From contig CAXTWH010000003.1 in the NCBI GenBank assembly GCA_964247975.1, forward strand, positions 118,784 to 182,783: 64,000 bases of DNA. The letters are read 5' to 3'. The notes beneath the pieces are model-generated. The model was not told where the DNA came from, ran no database searches, and saw only the letters and a program-made list of their open reading frames with translations. The DNA comes from KBS-96 sp964247975 (GTDB taxonomy: Bacteria; Acidobacteriota; Terriglobia; Bryobacterales; Bryobacteraceae). Both the position numbers and the translations under genes were made by a program. Below are positions 53,928-63,708 of the stretch, piece after piece (within the stretch, counting starts at the first letter, position 1; the number at the start of each line of letters is the position of its first letter).

Positions 53928-55298
53928 ATGTCAAGATCCCCAACCATTCGCTTGTTGGTCGGCCTGCTGATTACGCTAATAGCGGTCAGCATTTATGCTT
54001 GGTACACACTGCAGCAATTGGCCGGCCTCCGCCAACTGCAAACGTCCATCATTGATCAGAATCGCCGCGATTCGCTTCAGTTACTCCGAATGCAAAACGA
54101 TCTGAGTCAGGTCGGTTTAGCTTTGCGGGACATATCGGCAGGAACTGAACCCTATGGAATCCTGGCATACCGGAATGAATTTGCCGGAAAACGGTCGGAT
54201 CTGGAGGATGCGGTAAAACTGGAAGGCCGCTTCTCGCCGGAAACTCACCGGCCTGCGCAAAGGCGGCAACTGGAAGCAGCCATTCAACAGTTCTGGCATA
54301 CGGTGGACCAGATGTTTGTTTTGGCTTCTCAAAACCAGCAGAAACAAGCGGCAGCCTTGGCCGCTACGTCCTTATCAGCCCAACAAGCTAGTTTATCTTC
54401 GCTGGTAGCGCGCTCGCTGTTTCGCGACAACGAAGCGGAAGAAGAAGCAGGCAGCCGCGTCAATGAAATTTATCGCGGGGCAGAGCGCAATCTGTATTTT
54501 TTTCTCAGCGCCATGCTGATCGCGATTCTGATCGTCAGCTTAGGGCTGATTATTTCCAATCGGCGGATCTTCGCGGAATTGAATTCTTTGTCCCAGCAGC
54601 GCCGTGTTCTGGCAGCCCGGCTGATCACCGTGCAGGAAGAAGTTTTGCGCTCCATTTCGCGCGAGCTTCACGATGAATTCGGGCAGATTCTCACCGCCGT
54701 AGGAGCGATGCTCAGCCGCGCCGAGCGCAAAGGCTTGCCGCCGGATTCGCCCTTCCGCGCAGAATTGTCGGAAGTGCGGCAAATTACGCAGGAAACGCTG
54801 GAGAAGATGCGCGCTCTGTCGCAAACGCTCCATCCGGCTGTTTTGGATGATTACGGGCTGGTGAACGGATTGGACTGGTATACCGGCTTATTCCAAAAAC
54901 AGACCGGCATTGCCACCACTCTGGAAATTGATGGAGATCCACAGCGCATCACCGGACAAGCGGCTATTCACTGTTTTCGAATTGTTCAGGAAGCGCTAAA
55001 CAACGCCGTCAAGCACGCGCAAACAAAATCTGCCGCAGTGGAGCTTCGTTTTGCGGAAAACGAGCTTCTTTTAAAGGTCCGCGATTTTGGAACTGGTATT
55101 GTGCAAGACAGGAGAGGTTCCCGCCCCGGACTTGGGTTGGTGGCCATGAGGGAGCGCGCTGAACTGATGCGAGGGTCTTTAGAAGTGGGGAATGATTCTG
55201 CCGGCGGCACCGCCGTTGTTTTGAAAATTCCGCTGCCGCAGGACGAAGGCCCGGCTTATCTGACCCAGGGAAAACAAGAACATGCCGCCCATGATTGA
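53928..55298 (+). CDS. NarL-family sensor histidine kinase
   Basis: A 456-residue membrane kinase. Helix 1 is at residues about 8-26, a periplasmic four-helix-type sensor of roughly 160 residues follows, and helix 2 is at about 190-211. The HisKA_3 dimerisation box SISRELHDEFGQILTAVG has the phospho-accepting His248. The ATPase has EALNNAVKHAQT and VRDFGTGI...GLGLVAMRERAELMRG. It overlaps its response regulator gene by 17 bases, so the two are a cognate pair. The signal is unknown. Confidence 0.92.
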   Translation: MSRSPTIRLLVGLLITLIAVSIYAWYTLQQLAGLRQLQTSIIDQNRRDSLQLLRMQNDLSQVGLALRDISAGTEPYGILAYRNEFAGKRSDLEDAVKLEGRFSPETHRPAQRRQLEAAIQQFWHTVDQMFVLASQNQQKQAAALAATSLSAQQASLSSLVARSLFRDNEAEEEAGSRVNEIYRGAERNLYFFLSAMLIAILIVSLGLIISNRRIFAELNSLSQQRRVLAARLITVQEEVLRSISRELHDEFGQILTAVGAMLSRAERKGLPPDSPFRAELSEVRQITQETLEKMRALSQTLHPAVLDDYGLVNGLDWYTGLFQKQTGIATTLEIDGDPQRITGQAAIHCFRIVQEALNNAVKHAQTKSAAVELRFAENELLLKVRDFGTGIVQDRRGSRPGLGLVAMRERAELMRGSLEVGNDSAGGTAVVLKIPLPQDEGPAYLTQGKQEHAAHD

Positions 55299-55920
55299 TG
55301 AAATAACGGTGCTGTTAGCAGACGACCATGCTTTGGTTCGCCGGGGCTTCCGCCGCATTTTAGAAGACGATTCATTCATAAAAGTCGTAGGAGAAGCCAG
55401 CAACGGCGTGCAAGCATTGGAGCTTGCGCAACAGTTGCGCCCAAAAGTGGTAGTTATGGATCTGGCTATGCCGGAACTGGATGGAGTGCAGGCCACCAAA
55501 GAAATTGTGAAGCAGTTGCCAGGCACTTCCGTACTTGTGCTAAGTATGCATGCCGATGATAATTACGTGCGTAATGCGCTTGATGCCGGAGCTCGCGGCT
55601 ACCTGTTAAAAAACGCCATTGATGTGGATCTTGTGGGCGCAGTGAAAGCCGTGGCGGAAGGCAGAAAATATTTAGGCACAGGCTTAAAGTATTCAGCAGT
55701 CGAGTCGGATGCTGAACTGGATCGGTTAACGGGACGCGAGAAACAGGTTCTTCAGTTAATCGCGCAGGGTAAATCAAATAAAGAGATTGCTGCGCTGCTT
55801 GAATTGAGCGTTAACACGGTTTCCGTGCATCGCGCCAATCTCATGGAAAAGATGAACATTCACCGCACAGCGGAGCTGGTGTTGTTCGCTATCCGCAAAG
55901 GGCTAGTAGCTCCGCAGTAG
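55282..55920 (+). CDS. NarL/LuxR-type response regulator
   Basis: A 212-residue regulator. The receiver has VLLADDHALVRRGFRRIL, the phospho-Asp in VVVMDLAMPELDG around residue 60, LVLSMHADDNYV and the conserved Lys in GYLLKNAI. The C-terminal LuxR-type helix-turn-helix is LTGREKQVLQLIAQGKSNKEIAALLELSVNTVSVHRANLMEKM. It is coupled to the upstream kinase and lies just ahead of a CRTAC1 gene that it may control. Confidence 0.93.
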   Translation: MPPMIDEITVLLADDHALVRRGFRRILEDDSFIKVVGEASNGVQALELAQQLRPKVVVMDLAMPELDGVQATKEIVKQLPGTSVLVLSMHADDNYVRNALDAGARGYLLKNAIDVDLVGAVKAVAEGRKYLGTGLKYSAVESDAELDRLTGREKQVLQLIAQGKSNKEIAALLELSVNTVSVHRANLMEKMNIHRTAELVLFAIRKGLVAPQ

Positions 55921-55943
55921 TTTCAGGCAATTTGATCTTTGTA

Positions 55944-57611
55944 ATGAATCGGCGTAGTTTTCTGGCGGGCCTGCTGTCCGCGCCCCTATCGAAGAATCCA
56001 TCCCTCGGCTTTCGTTTAACGGACGTAACGGAACGCGCCGGCATTCGTTTCGACCACCATACTGGTTCTTTTGGAGCCAAGTATCTGCCTGAAACCCTGG
56101 GGCCGGGCTGCGCCTTTCTCGATTACGACAACGACGGCTGGCAGGACATTCTGTTGATTGACGGATGCGACTGGCCCGGCCACCAGCGGCCTCGCAGCGG
56201 GCAAAGTTCCTTGCGGCTGTACCGTAATAACCGCAATGGCACATTTACTGACGTAACCCGTGAAGCTGGACTTACCGTACAAATGTACGGGTTGGGCGTG
56301 GCGGTGGGCGATTACAACAACGACGGCTGGACTGATATTTATGTGACAGCAGTGGGCCAGAACCGTTTGTTCAGAAACACCGGTCGGGGCCGGTTCGAAG
56401 ATGTAACAGCGCACAGCGGATTAGGAAACAGGCAGGGATTTTCTTCTTCTTGTTTGTGGTTTGATTATGACCGCGATGGCTGGCTGGACTTATTCGTTTG
56501 TAATTACGTGCGATGGTCGCCCGAAACCGACGTTTTTTGCAGCGTGGATGGGCGGCAGAAATCCTACTGCACGCCGGAAGCTTACCACGGAACTACGTGC
56601 TGGCTTTTTCATAATCGGGGCAACGGAACGTTTGAAGACGTGACCGCCCAAGCCGGTTTGTTTGACAGCAGTTCAAAGTCGCTAGGCGTGGCGATGCTCG
56701 ATTTGAACTCCGATGGCTGGCCCGATCTTTTTGTTGCCAATGACACGGAGCCCAATAAGTTATACCGCAACCAGAAGAACGGCTCATTTCAGGAAATGGC
56801 GCTGCGTGCCGGAGTTGCCTTCAGCGCGGACGGGAAAGCGCGCGCCGGCATGGGGGTGGATGCGGCTGATTTCGATAATTCCGGCCATTCCAGCGTGGTG
56901 GTCACCAATTTTGACCGTGAAATGCTGGCTCTCTATAAAGGCGGCAAGGACGGAACTTTTTCCGATTACGCGCCGGAAACAACCCTGGGCCGCGATACCT
57001 TGCACAGCTTAGGTTTCGGCTGCTTTTTCTTTGATGCTGATTTGGACGGAAGCCTCGACCTGCTGGCCGTGAATGGGCATATTGACGACCTGATGCAGAA
57101 AGTGACCGATACTCCGTATGCACAGCCGCCGCATTTATTTCTGAACGATGGGCGCGGCAATCTGAAGGATGTGGCCGACCAGGTGGGCGGCGGATTCGTC
57201 AATGCCAAAATCGGGCGCAGCGCGGCCTACGGCGATTTCGACAACGACGGCGATCTGGATGTTCTGATCACCACCAATCGCGGTCCTGCTTATCTTTACC
57301 GTAATGACCAACTCTCAGGAAATCGCAGTCTGCGCTTTCGCCTGGCGGGTACGCAATCAAACCGCAGCGCCATTGGCGCGAAAGTGAGCATCTCCTACGA
57401 GGGAGGCCGCAAAGCCTCGCGGCTGGTGAAAAGCGGTTCCAGCTATCTATCGCAATCGGAACTGCCGGTTACCTTTGGTGTTGCCAAAGCTGACCAAGCG
57501 GAGCGGGTTGTGGTGGAATGGCCGAGCGGACGCGTGGAAGACTTCAAAAACGTTCCTTCCGGCGCTGCTTATGTGATTACTGAAGCCCAGGGTATAAAGC
57601 GCGGCTACTAG
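55944..57611 (+). CDS. CRTAC1 family protein with Tat-like signal (FG-GAP plus ASPIC/UnbV)
   Basis: A 555-residue exported protein beginning MNRRSFLAGLLSAPLS, a Tat-like signal. It has repeated Ca-binding motifs (LDYDNDGWQD, GDYNNDGWTD, FDYDRDGWLD, LDLNSDGWPD, ADFDNSGHS, GDFDNDGDLD) and a C-terminal UnbV domain (AIGAKVSISYEGG...VVVEWPSGRVEDF). ATG 55944 is preferred over 55932 because it starts the signal. It follows the two-component pair by 23 bases. It resembles the CRTAC1 protein at 13549-15309. Function unknown. Confidence 0.86.
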   Translation: MNRRSFLAGLLSAPLSKNPSLGFRLTDVTERAGIRFDHHTGSFGAKYLPETLGPGCAFLDYDNDGWQDILLIDGCDWPGHQRPRSGQSSLRLYRNNRNGTFTDVTREAGLTVQMYGLGVAVGDYNNDGWTDIYVTAVGQNRLFRNTGRGRFEDVTAHSGLGNRQGFSSSCLWFDYDRDGWLDLFVCNYVRWSPETDVFCSVDGRQKSYCTPEAYHGTTCWLFHNRGNGTFEDVTAQAGLFDSSSKSLGVAMLDLNSDGWPDLFVANDTEPNKLYRNQKNGSFQEMALRAGVAFSADGKARAGMGVDAADFDNSGHSSVVVTNFDREMLALYKGGKDGTFSDYAPETTLGRDTLHSLGFGCFFFDADLDGSLDLLAVNGHIDDLMQKVTDTPYAQPPHLFLNDGRGNLKDVADQVGGGFVNAKIGRSAAYGDFDNDGDLDVLITTNRGPAYLYRNDQLSGNRSLRFRLAGTQSNRSAIGAKVSISYEGGRKASRLVKSGSSYLSQSELPVTFGVAKADQAERVVVEWPSGRVEDFKNVPSGAAYVITEAQGIKRGY

Positions 57612-57985
57612 CGATCATTGGGCGCGGCATAGCGCTTCAACAGCGTGGGCAGGTTTTGCGAGAAAGCAGACCGGGCGATTACCACATCGCATCCTTTTTG
57701 CTGGGCCGCTTTTTTTAATTCCGCATCCACATGCGAAACGTAGCCAAGCAGCGCAATCTGCTTGGTTTCCGGGTTGGATTTGAGTGATTCAATTAAATCC
57801 AGCGAAGAAAGACAGGTGGCATTCAGGTCAAGAATAATCACGAAGGGGCTTTGTTTCGCCTTCTCAATAGCTGCTTCAGCATCCTTGGCAAATACGGCTT
57901 CCAGGCCGGCCCGTTTCGCCGCTTCCTGAATTTTAACGGTAAACATCAGGTCATTGAGAATCGCAACAATTTTCTTGCTTGGCAT
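57608..57985 (-). CDS. stand-alone degenerate receiver-like protein
   Basis: A 125-residue protein with the receiver fold outline. A central IILDLNATCLSS supplies a possible phospho-Asp, but the usual acidic pair near the start is replaced by AILNDLMF, the switch Thr/Ser by LGYVSH, and the conserved Lys by IARSAF. Phosphorylation is therefore doubtful; it may act as a pseudo-receiver. It converges on the CRTAC1 gene with a four-base overlap. Confidence 0.7.
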   Translation of the reverse strand: MPSKKIVAILNDLMFTVKIQEAAKRAGLEAVFAKDAEAAIEKAKQSPFVIILDLNATCLSSLDLIESLKSNPETKQIALLGYVSHVDAELKKAAQQKGCDVVIARSAFSQNLPTLLKRYAAPNDR

Positions 57986-58153
57986 TCAGTTCCAGTGGGA
58001 CAAAGCGCAACATCCGCGCGGTGTGTTTCCGAAAAGAGGGTCCTTTTCGATCTTACTGCACAATAGCTCAAGGCCCTGTTTCGGGCGCTGCAAAGTGTTT
58101 ATTGATAACAAAGTAGTTCCGATTGAAACAAAGCGATGGTATTGTTGTGACAA

Positions 58154-59686
58154 ATGGCAGACGCGAATCCATTTCAAGATCCGCTTCGATTTGAACGGCG
58201 AGTTCCTCCCTGCGCAATTGTGATTTTCGGCGCTAACGGTGATCTCACCAAACGCAAACTGATTCCTGCTTTATACCGGCTTGCTTACGAGCGTCGGCTT
58301 TCGCCCAGCTTCGCTGTAATAGGCAACTCGCGAACTGCGATGACCGATGAACAGTTCCGCGAACGGATGAAGGAATCTGTTCAGAAATTCATCGAAGATT
58401 CACCATTCGATGAATCGCTCTGGAAGTCTTTTGAACAATCGCTGCATTACGTAGCGGGCGATCTGCAGGATTCGAAGTGTTATCAGGCGATTGGGGCAAA
58501 ACTGGCTGAAGTCGAAAAAGCACAGCAAATGCCTGGCAACGCTCTTTTTTACCTGTCCACGCAGCCCAGCTATTATGCCACGGTAGTGGAATGCCTGGGC
58601 GCCGCAGGTCTGCACCAGGGCAGTGGATGGCGCCGGGTAGTGGTGGAAAAACCGTTTGGCCACGATCTGCAAAGCGCCAAAGAATTAAGCGAACGGATTC
58701 ACCACGTGTTTCCTGAAAAGGAAGTGTATCGAATTGATCACTACCTAGGCAAGGAAACCGTGCAGAACATCCTGGCATTCCGATTCGGCAACGGCATCTT
58801 TGAGCCGCTTTGGAATCGCCAATATATAAACCATGTGCAAATTACCGCTGCCGAATCAATCGGCGTGGAAGGCCGGGGCGCGTATTACCAGGAAGCGGGC
58901 GCGCTGCGGGACATGATCCAGAACCACTTGCTGCAGGTAATGGCCACGGTAACAATGGAGCCTCCTTCGCATTTCGATGCCGATAACGTCCGCGACGAGC
59001 GCGCCAAGCTGCTTCATGCCATCCGCATTCTGAAGCCTGATGAAGTACCGCTGTATACCGTAGCCGGTCAATACGGCCCCGGTAAAGTTGGCGGTCAGGA
59101 GCTTCCCGGCTTTCGGCAGGAAGAAGGAGTAAATCCGGAAGCACAAACCGATACCTACGCGGCGGCTACGTTCTTTATCGACAACTGGCGCTGGGCTGGC
59201 GTGCCAATTTATATTCGCAGCGGCAAGCGTATGCCGAAGCGCGTCACCGACATTGCGATTCAGTTCAATGCCCCGCCATTAGCCATGTTTCAACAGGAAA
59301 CCCGCGGCGGCCCTCGTTCGCCCCGGCCTAACCTGATGGTTCTCCGCATCCAGCCCGAAGAAGGCATCTCGCTTCGTTTCTTGTCGAAAAGTCCTGGCAG
59401 CGGTATGCGCGTTCGTCCGGTTTCGATGGATTTCAATTATGGTTCGAGTTTTGGCGAGCGAACCCCGACCGCTTACGAAACGCTGCTGGTGGATGCAATG
59501 GCGGGCGATCCGACTTTGTACACCCGTCAGGACATGGTGGAAGCTTCCTGGCAGGTAGTGGAACCCATTCTGGAAACTTGGCAGAATACAAAGTTTGATT
59601 TTCCGAATTATGAAGTGGGAACCTGGGGCCCGAAAGCGTCTGACGAGATGCTGGCTCGGCAGGGCCACACGTGGAGGGTGCCATGA
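58154..59686 (+). CDS. zwf: glucose-6-phosphate dehydrogenase
   Basis: A 510-residue enzyme catalysing the first oxidative pentose phosphate step. The coenzyme loop is IVIFGANGDLTKRKLIPALY, the active-site segment is RIDHYLGKETVQNI, and VEKPFGHDL and YIRSGKRMPKR are also conserved. It overlaps opcA by four bases (ATGA). The roughly 170-base upstream region should hold the operon promoter. Confidence 0.96.
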   Translation: MADANPFQDPLRFERRVPPCAIVIFGANGDLTKRKLIPALYRLAYERRLSPSFAVIGNSRTAMTDEQFRERMKESVQKFIEDSPFDESLWKSFEQSLHYVAGDLQDSKCYQAIGAKLAEVEKAQQMPGNALFYLSTQPSYYATVVECLGAAGLHQGSGWRRVVVEKPFGHDLQSAKELSERIHHVFPEKEVYRIDHYLGKETVQNILAFRFGNGIFEPLWNRQYINHVQITAAESIGVEGRGAYYQEAGALRDMIQNHLLQVMATVTMEPPSHFDADNVRDERAKLLHAIRILKPDEVPLYTVAGQYGPGKVGGQELPGFRQEEGVNPEAQTDTYAAATFFIDNWRWAGVPIYIRSGKRMPKRVTDIAIQFNAPPLAMFQQETRGGPRSPRPNLMVLRIQPEEGISLRFLSKSPGSGMRVRPVSMDFNYGSSFGERTPTAYETLLVDAMAGDPTLYTRQDMVEASWQVVEPILETWQNTKFDFPNYEVGTWGPKASDEMLARQGHTWRVP

Positions 59687-60705
59687 GCAGCGCAGCCATT
59701 GCCGCGCAGCCGGAGAAAATTCTTCGCGCTTTGAGTCAAGTGTGGACCTCGCTCGGCGAGGAAGAACGGCAACAAGGCAAGCCGACCGTTTTACGCGCCT
59801 GCGCCATGACGCTGATTGTGATTACCGACGGCGAAGACCGCGACCAGCAGGCCCAATCGGCGCAGGTATTAACCGAACTGATGCATGAACATCCGAGCCG
59901 CGCGATTGTTCTGCGAATTGACAAAAACGCGGAAAATGGATTATCGGCGCGGGTGTTTGCCCAATGCTGGAAGCCGTTCGGCAAAGCGCAGCAGATTTGC
60001 TGCGAACAGATTGAAGTGTCGGTAGCGCCGGAGCGATGGCCGGATGTGGCGCTGACAATTCTCGGAATCATTGTGCCGGATCTTCCCGTGGTGGTATGGT
60101 CGCGGGAAAATTCAGTTCTTCATTTGTCGGAAAATCCGGCCAATCGGTCCGGGTTGGCTTCGGTGTTGTCGCTCGCCACCAAAGTCATTGTCGATAGCAA
60201 AAACACAAACCTGAAAACCTCGCTTCCGGCCTTGAAGATGTGGAAAGAACAGAGTCGCCTAATCGGCGATCTGGAGTGGACTCGCCTAACGGCCTGGCGC
60301 GAAACGCTGGCCACGGTTTTTGACCACCGCCCCGCGTTGTTAAAACCTGGCTCTTTTGAAATGCTGGAACTTGCTTACACAGGCGATCAGCCGCCGGCAT
60401 CAGCGTATTACCTCGGCGCGTGGCTGGAACAAGGCTTAAGCCTAACAGCTTCTTACCGTTCTGAATCGGAAGCGCCGGATGCGGAAGCCGGAATAACTCG
60501 CGTCACGCTGCAATCTAAGGATTTGAAAGTGGAATTGACCCGCACCAGTCTGACTTGTCTTCGCCTGCTGGTAGGCGACCAGGAGCAGAAAGTGAATCTG
60601 GTGGAGCCTTCTTTTTATAACCTGATGCACGAAGAACTAACCATCCTCGGCAGCGACCCGGCTTTTGAAAGCGCTTTTGATCGAACGGTAAAATTGGTCC
60701 AATGA
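59683..60705 (+). CDS. opcA: OpcA, glucose-6-phosphate dehydrogenase assembly protein
   Basis: A protein of about 340 residues located between zwf and pgl, matching OpcA by AMTLIVITDG, HPSRAIVL, VPDLPVVVWSR and FDHRPALL-type segments. OpcA promotes G6PDH assembly or redox activation in cyanobacteria and is also linked to zwf in actinobacteria. ATG 59683 is chosen because GGAGG lies upstream at good distance and it overlaps the zwf stop; the longer start at 59671 is not needed. Confidence 0.85.
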   Translation: MSSAAIAAQPEKILRALSQVWTSLGEEERQQGKPTVLRACAMTLIVITDGEDRDQQAQSAQVLTELMHEHPSRAIVLRIDKNAENGLSARVFAQCWKPFGKAQQICCEQIEVSVAPERWPDVALTILGIIVPDLPVVVWSRENSVLHLSENPANRSGLASVLSLATKVIVDSKNTNLKTSLPALKMWKEQSRLIGDLEWTRLTAWRETLATVFDHRPALLKPGSFEMLELAYTGDQPPASAYYLGAWLEQGLSLTASYRSESEAPDAEAGITRVTLQSKDLKVELTRTSLTCLRLLVGDQEQKVNLVEPSFYNLMHEELTILGSDPAFESAFDRTVKLVQ

Positions 60706-61433
60706 TTTCCCACGAACAATTGCAGATTGCGGAAAATGAACAAGCCGCCGCGAATGGCTGCGCCGCTAGTTTACTGGACGCGATTCGTGAGGTGTTAGCC
60801 GCTTCGCCGGTGGCGCGGATTGCGATTTCCGGCGGTAGCACGCCCAAGCTGATGTTTCAGGTTCTGGCGAAAACACCGTTTTCCTGGTCGCAAGTTCACA
60901 TTTTCTGGGTGGACGAGCGCTGCGTTCCGCCTACCGACCCGGAAAGCAATTACAAACTGGCTGCGGAAACCTTTTTGCAGCCTGCTGGAGTTCCTTCAGA
61001 AAACATTCATCGTATTCAGGGTGAACTAGAACCGGCTGAGGGTGCTGCCCGCTACGCGGAAGAAATTCGCATCGCGTTCGGGCTGAAGAATGGAGAACTT
61101 CCTGCGTTTGATGTGATTCATCGCGGCATGGGCGATGATGCCCACACTGCCAGCCTGTTTCCGGGGGAACCCTTAATTGCAGACCGCACCGGCATTTCCG
61201 CTGGGTTTTATGTGGAAAAGATGAAAATGAATCGCGTGACTTTGCTTCCCGGCGTTCTCCTGGCAGCAAAGAAAACCTTGATGCTGGCTGCTGGTCCTGC
61301 CAAAGCCGAACCTTTGTTTCAAGTGCTGCGCGGGCCACTGGACCTTTTTCGTTTTCCTTGCCAGCTTGGAACGCGAAATGCCGACAACACTGTTTGGTTT
61401 ATTGATCGCGCGGCTGCCGCCAAATTGTCGTAA
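60702..61433 (+). CDS. pgl: 6-phosphogluconolactonase (DevB type)
   Basis: A 243-residue lactonase with RIAISGGSTPKLMFQVL, FWVDERCVPPTDPESNY and the conserved GMGDDAHTASLFPG, where the usual GLGDDGHTAS has Met and Ala instead. It hydrolyses 6-phosphogluconolactone. The start overlaps the opcA stop (ATGA), completing a tightly coupled zwf-opcA-pgl operon. Confidence 0.94.
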   Translation: MISHEQLQIAENEQAAANGCAASLLDAIREVLAASPVARIAISGGSTPKLMFQVLAKTPFSWSQVHIFWVDERCVPPTDPESNYKLAAETFLQPAGVPSENIHRIQGELEPAEGAARYAEEIRIAFGLKNGELPAFDVIHRGMGDDAHTASLFPGEPLIADRTGISAGFYVEKMKMNRVTLLPGVLLAAKKTLMLAAGPAKAEPLFQVLRGPLDLFRFPCQLGTRNADNTVWFIDRAAAAKLS

Positions 61434-61620
61434 TCGCCTTTTCATAGTAGAAAGTGGTGGAACAAAAAGCGGTAGTTTTTGCATCTCGCGCAGAGTAGTA
61501 TAAATCTGATAATTTGAGCGGTTTAGCGGTATCGAAACTAGCTTTAAGTTTATTTATTCTGGTTCAAACTGATCGTTCGCGGTTCGGTCTGAAATGCAGA
61601 TTGTCAGTCTTATAGATCCT

Positions 61621-62283
61621 ATGGATAAAGTTAAAATCATCATTGCCGATGATCACGCGCTTGTTCTGGAAGGTATGCTCCGGTTAAGCGAAGGCAGTTT
61701 CGACGTCCTTGAGAAAGCTTACAATGGCGTTCAGCTATTGGAATTGAGCAACATTGCTCAACCTGATGTGTACGTGGTAGATGTGAACATGCCGGAAATG
61801 AGCGGCTTGGATGCTGCTCGAAAACTGCTGGAATGTCATCCTACCGCGAAGATTCTGTTTATTTCCGGAGAAACTTCTCCGCGCCGAGTGCAAGAAGCGC
61901 TTAGCGTTGGCGGGGCAGGCTACATCTCGAAAAACGCTTCTTATTCGGAGCTGGCGGACGCGATACAAACAATAGCGCGTGGGGAACGATACATTTCCGC
62001 TGATCTTCAACACGAGCTGGATAAACAGGTAAAGAACAAGGTTACACTGACGCCGCGCCAGTTGTCGGTGCTGCAATTGATTGCAGAAGGTTTAACAGCA
62101 AAAGAAATTGCTTTTCGGCTGGGGCTTTCGCCGCGCACCGCGGAATTTCATCGCCAATGTATTATGGAAAGACTGAGTCTCCGTTCCACTGCGGAATTAA
62201 CCCGGTACGCCATTGAAAATGGCTTGCTGGAGCGGGCCGTTTTTGCTTCGACTATGTCTCCAGAAGCGGCTCATTCGGCTTAG
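61621..62283 (+). CDS. orphan NarL/LuxR-type response regulator
   Basis: A 220-residue regulator. The receiver has IIIADDHALVLEGML, phospho-Asp in YVVDVNMPEMSG and the Lys in GYISKNAS; the output is a LuxR-type helix-turn-helix, LTPRQLSVLQLIAEGLTAKEIAFRLGLSPRTAEFHRQCIMERL. No kinase is adjacent, so its partner is elsewhere. ATG 61621 (MDKVKIII) is preferred over 61594; neither has a clear ribosome binding site. The 190 bases before it hold no gene. Confidence 0.9.
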   Translation: MDKVKIIIADDHALVLEGMLRLSEGSFDVLEKAYNGVQLLELSNIAQPDVYVVDVNMPEMSGLDAARKLLECHPTAKILFISGETSPRRVQEALSVGGAGYISKNASYSELADAIQTIARGERYISADLQHELDKQVKNKVTLTPRQLSVLQLIAEGLTAKEIAFRLGLSPRTAEFHRQCIMERLSLRSTAELTRYAIENGLLERAVFASTMSPEAAHSA

Positions 62284-62328
62284 GTTCATCACATTTTTTG
62301 CCGCCTGTGCAAACAGGCCATAAACAAC

Positions 62329-63519
62329 TTGATCGAGAACGCCGTAAGTCCCCAGCAAAACTCATCTCTTGTCAATCGCGCCTGGTTGGCGGTGATGGCT
62401 CGCTTTCTGGTTCACGGCCTCATTGCGTCAACTTGGATTTCGCGGATTCCCGCCATCAAGGAATCTCTCCATCTCAACAACGGTGTTTTTGGACTCTCAT
62501 TGCTAGGCGCGGCAGTCGGTTCGCTAACGGCAATTCCGGTTTGCGGCTGGCTGGTAAATCGTTACGGCAGCAGCAGCGTTGCTGCCTGGTCGTCCATTGC
62601 ATTTTGTGCGGCTCTGATTGCTCCCGCGCTGGCCGTGAATGCCGTTACTTTATTCATAGGTCTCATCTTGTTTGGCGTCGCAGCCAGTTCTAATGATGTT
62701 TCCATGAACGCGCAGGGTGTTGCTGTGGAAAACCGGATGGAATCGCCCACCATGTCCCGTTTTCATGCTTTGTTTAGCATTGGCGGAATGGTAGGCGCAG
62801 GTGTTGGCGGCGTAGTGGCGGCTTTGCATGTTTCTCCCCTGCCGCATCTGGCGGGTGCTGCGGTTATCTTTGCTGCCATCACAGCTTCCACCACGCTGCC
62901 CATTAAAGGCGTGCCTGATAGTCATAGTGAGCAAAGCTCTCATGGCCTGTCGTTACGATCCATTCCATTTGCGCTGTTTGCATTATGTGTGATCGGCTTT
63001 TGCCTGTTTCTTTCAGAAGGAGCAATGGCCGATTGGGTTGCTGTGTATTTGAAACAAATATTGGATGCGGGGCCGGGAACAGCCGCGGCAGGCTACGCCG
63101 TTTTTTCGGCAGGCATGGCGGTATTCCGTTTGCTGGGTGATGCTATCACGGTGAAGCTGGGCCAAGTTCAAACCGTAAGAACCGGCGCATTGGTTGCTGC
63201 CGTCGGCCTTACGTTTGCTCTTTTGATGAAATCGCCTTATTGGGCGTTGCCGGGGTTTGCTGCCACAGGCGTTGGGTTTTCCGTGATTGTGCCGCTTGTT
63301 TTTGCCGCTGGTGGTCGTATTCCGTCCGTCAGTCCTGGTGCTGGCATTGCCACTGTGAGCGGATTGTCTTATATGGGGTTTCTGTTCGGCCCACCGTTGA
63401 TCGGCTTCATTTCGCAAAAAAGCTCGCTTCGGTACGCGCTTTTTCTTGTAGTTGCGCTTACGCTGCTAAGTGCTATTCTGGCGAAATTTGTTGGCCGGAT
63501 TCAGGAACCGGTAAAGTAG
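62329..63519 (+). CDS. MFS transporter (YbjJ-like)
   Basis: A 396-residue transporter with about 12 membrane helices. The segment RFLVHGLIASTWISRIPAIKESLHLNNGVFGLSLLGAAVGSL and SSNDVSMNAQGVAVE match the YbjJ branch of the major facilitator superfamily, whose substrates are not defined. The frame starts at TTG 62329 without a ribosome binding site, so the first about 20 residues are uncertain. It is the last intact gene before the mobile-element remnant. Confidence 0.85.
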   Translation: MIENAVSPQQNSSLVNRAWLAVMARFLVHGLIASTWISRIPAIKESLHLNNGVFGLSLLGAAVGSLTAIPVCGWLVNRYGSSSVAAWSSIAFCAALIAPALAVNAVTLFIGLILFGVAASSNDVSMNAQGVAVENRMESPTMSRFHALFSIGGMVGAGVGGVVAALHVSPLPHLAGAAVIFAAITASTTLPIKGVPDSHSEQSSHGLSLRSIPFALFALCVIGFCLFLSEGAMADWVAVYLKQILDAGPGTAAAGYAVFSAGMAVFRLLGDAITVKLGQVQTVRTGALVAAVGLTFALLMKSPYWALPGFAATGVGFSVIVPLVFAAGGRIPSVSPGAGIATVSGLSYMGFLFGPPLIGFISQKSSLRYALFLVVALTLLSAILAKFVGRIQEPVK

Positions 63520-63708
63520 CAGTTGACCAAAGCATTGCTGGCATGCGCGATAAATTCCGGGTTGACCCATCAATCTGGGCTCCCAGAAGCACGAGCCGGA
63601 GGACCCGGCAGCGGCAATTCGCGTAACGGCTAGAGCCGAAAAAAGAGTGCCGGGCGACTTTGGCATCCGCCCCGTCGACCTTGCGGTGCTGTGCGACCGC
63701 CAAGGTAG

